Shown piece after piece: positions 63,108 through 64,000 of a stretch of DNA of 64,000 nt (positions are counted from its first letter, which is position 1; every line of letters begins with the position of its first letter). The DNA comes from Polynucleobacter sp. 80A-SIGWE. Its GTDB lineage: Bacteria; Pseudomonadota; Gammaproteobacteria; Burkholderiales; Burkholderiaceae. The position numbers were made by a program, and so were the translations under genes. The stretch is taken from the NCBI RefSeq assembly GCF_018882295.1, contig NZ_JACVOR010000001.1, positions 1 through 64,000 on the forward strand. The letters run 5' to 3'. Below the pieces are notes generated by a model. The model had not been told where the DNA came from. It saw only the letters and a list, made by a program, of their open reading frames with translations, and did no database searches.

Positions 63108-64000
63108 TTATGGCTTCTTTTTCTTCTTGGGAACTTCCCTGTATTCATACTTCTTATCAACCACTAGATCAGCTTTAATTAGCTCTCTGCTTTCCTCACC
63201 ACGTAACTGATGGATAGCCTTAACTGCATCTAGGTGGCTATAGTGCTTTTCCAGCATCGCAATACTTGTGCCCATTTGCTTTGCCAATGTATGTGGTGAT
63301 ACTTTGTCATGAGTAAGCATCAGTGTTGCATAGGTATGCCTCAAGCTGTATGGCTGACGCTCTTTACCTGTAACTGGGTCTTCCAATAAACCATGCTCTT
63401 CCAAGAAGTTATGGAAGAGCTTTACAAAGCTAGTAGGTGCAATAAATTTAACTTCTTCTTTTTCTAAATTGCCACGTCTCTTACTTAAGAACTCTTTATA
63501 TCTAAATACAAAGTCCTGAGACTTCTTTTCAATTGCCTGCGGTAAGTTCAATCCGTAATTGCGACTTGCTATACGAGTTAATGCCTCTACAGTTGCCGCC
63601 CTGCCAATAGCCTTACGCTTGCCAGTTTTCCCTGATTGAATATTGAGTATGACTGTTCGCCTCAAGTCATACGTTTCTATATTCTTTCCACGCTGATTTT
63701 CCTCACTAGGCTCTGCCTTGGAGCTACCCACCAACACTGGATCCATTGATATCTCTATTTGCGCCCACTTCAGATCCAACAGCTCCTTGCCTGGACGCGC
63801 CCCTGTATCAAGCAGCACCTCTACGTAATCCCTTAACAAAGCCCTGACTGGCTTGGAGTCTTCTCTACCAAGTTCAATCCAAGTCTCAAAGCAACCTCGC
63901 ATTGCCCTTACTTCTGGCTCAGTGAACTCAACACGTCTCTCACTCTTCTTGCCCTTGGCGTGAAGCTCAGGCCTACTACTCTGAGACATATAGCCTTTTT
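63108..64000 (-). CDS. int: tyrosine-type integrase of the island, N-terminus beyond window
   Basis: The catalytic domain is visible: Arg in LDTGARPGKELLDL, Lys in QSGKTGKRK, His-x-x-Arg in YSLRHTYATL, a later His-type position in GTSIAMLEKHYSHL and the nucleophile Tyr in the same stretch. The frame stays open to the right edge, and the N-terminal arm and core-binding domains are not seen, so the ATG at 63989 is probably internal. Its place at the end opposite the tRNA fragment suggests it catalysed integration. Confidence 0.88.
   Translation of the reverse strand, partial: KGYMSQSSRPELHAKGKKSERRVEFTEPEVRAMRGCFETWIELGREDSKPVRALLRDYVEVLLDTGARPGKELLDLKWAQIEISMDPVLVGSSKAEPSEENQRGKNIETYDLRRTVILNIQSGKTGKRKAIGRAATVEALTRIASRNYGLNLPQAIEKKSQDFVFRYKEFLSKRRGNLEKEEVKFIAPTSFVKLFHNFLEEHGLLEDPVTGKERQPYSLRHTYATLMLTHDKVSPHTLAKQMGTSIAMLEKHYSHLDAVKAIHQLRGEESRELIKADLVVDKKYEYREVPKKKKKP

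Larger units (their letters stand above)
43022..64000. mobile_element. tRNA-borne genomic island (right end beyond window)
   Basis: The left border is the tRNA 3' fragment. The sequence to the right is visibly more AT-rich than the core and dominated by hypothetical genes, with a restriction-type operon, two tyrosine recombinases, a Rep-like HUH protein and repeats. An integrase gene runs off the right edge, the usual position next to the rebuilt tRNA. The element is at least 21 kb. I saw no conjugation or phage structural genes, so autonomous transfer is doubtful from this part. Confidence 0.8.

Overview
The window looks like a chromosome segment of a freshwater betaproteobacterium of the Polynucleobacter type (Burkholderiaceae). 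This is inferred from gene content and order (pgk-pyk-fba-purC-purE-purK-tsaC; recA-recX-sucC-sucD-terC-pilA) and from the character of the proteins; no database was searched. Two accessory stretches interrupt ordinary chromosomal genes.

Region 1 (1-10376, minus strand) is a two-partner secretion locus. It holds the start of a giant filamentous adhesin (cut by the left window edge), its TpsB outer-membrane transporter, a LuxR-type regulator whose receiver domain has lost its phosphorylation residues, an intact receiver/winged-helix regulator and a 7TM-DISM histidine kinase. A palindromic motif is shared upstream of the adhesin and of the atypical regulator.

Region 2 (about 11.5-17.7 kb, plus strand) is a compact Tn7-like element: tnsA, tnsB, a short tnsC and two overlapping short tniQ genes, with no cas genes. 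A consensus sigma70 promoter lies about 630 bp upstream of tnsA. A 119-codon frame, a chain of hairpins and an inverted repeat that reaches the tnsA Shine-Dalgarno sequence lie between them. Two similar 30-bp repeats follow the terminator after tniQ2 and may be transposase binding sites. Transposon ends were not found.

Region 3 (17.8-43.0 kb) is core chromosome: a BvgA/BvgS-like phosphorelay preceded by a degenerate EAL protein, dacB, tsaC, purine and glycolysis genes, ilvE, waaF, a BepA-like protease, moaC, a type IV pilin, terC, sucCD and recA-recX, with a LexA box on the recA promoter.

Region 4 (43.02 kb to the right edge) is an AT-rich genomic island. Its left border is a 45-bp 3' fragment of a CAU-anticodon tRNA, and an integrase runs off the right edge. 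Its modules are: (a) a WYL regulator divergent from a tight six-gene operon of mostly unknown genes, with a 19-bp palindrome between them; (b) a four-gene operon of an unknown protein, a SNF2-type helicase, a type III Mod methyltransferase and a type III Res nuclease; (c) a compact tyrosine recombinase and membrane or secreted hypothetical proteins; (d) a small HUH (Rep-like) protein with palindromes upstream and a decayed repeat of its 3' end 1.6 kb away; (e) a repeat-rich secreted protein. The island looks like a defence and mobility island. Modules (a) and (b) and the Tn7-like element are the most likely places for undescribed biology.
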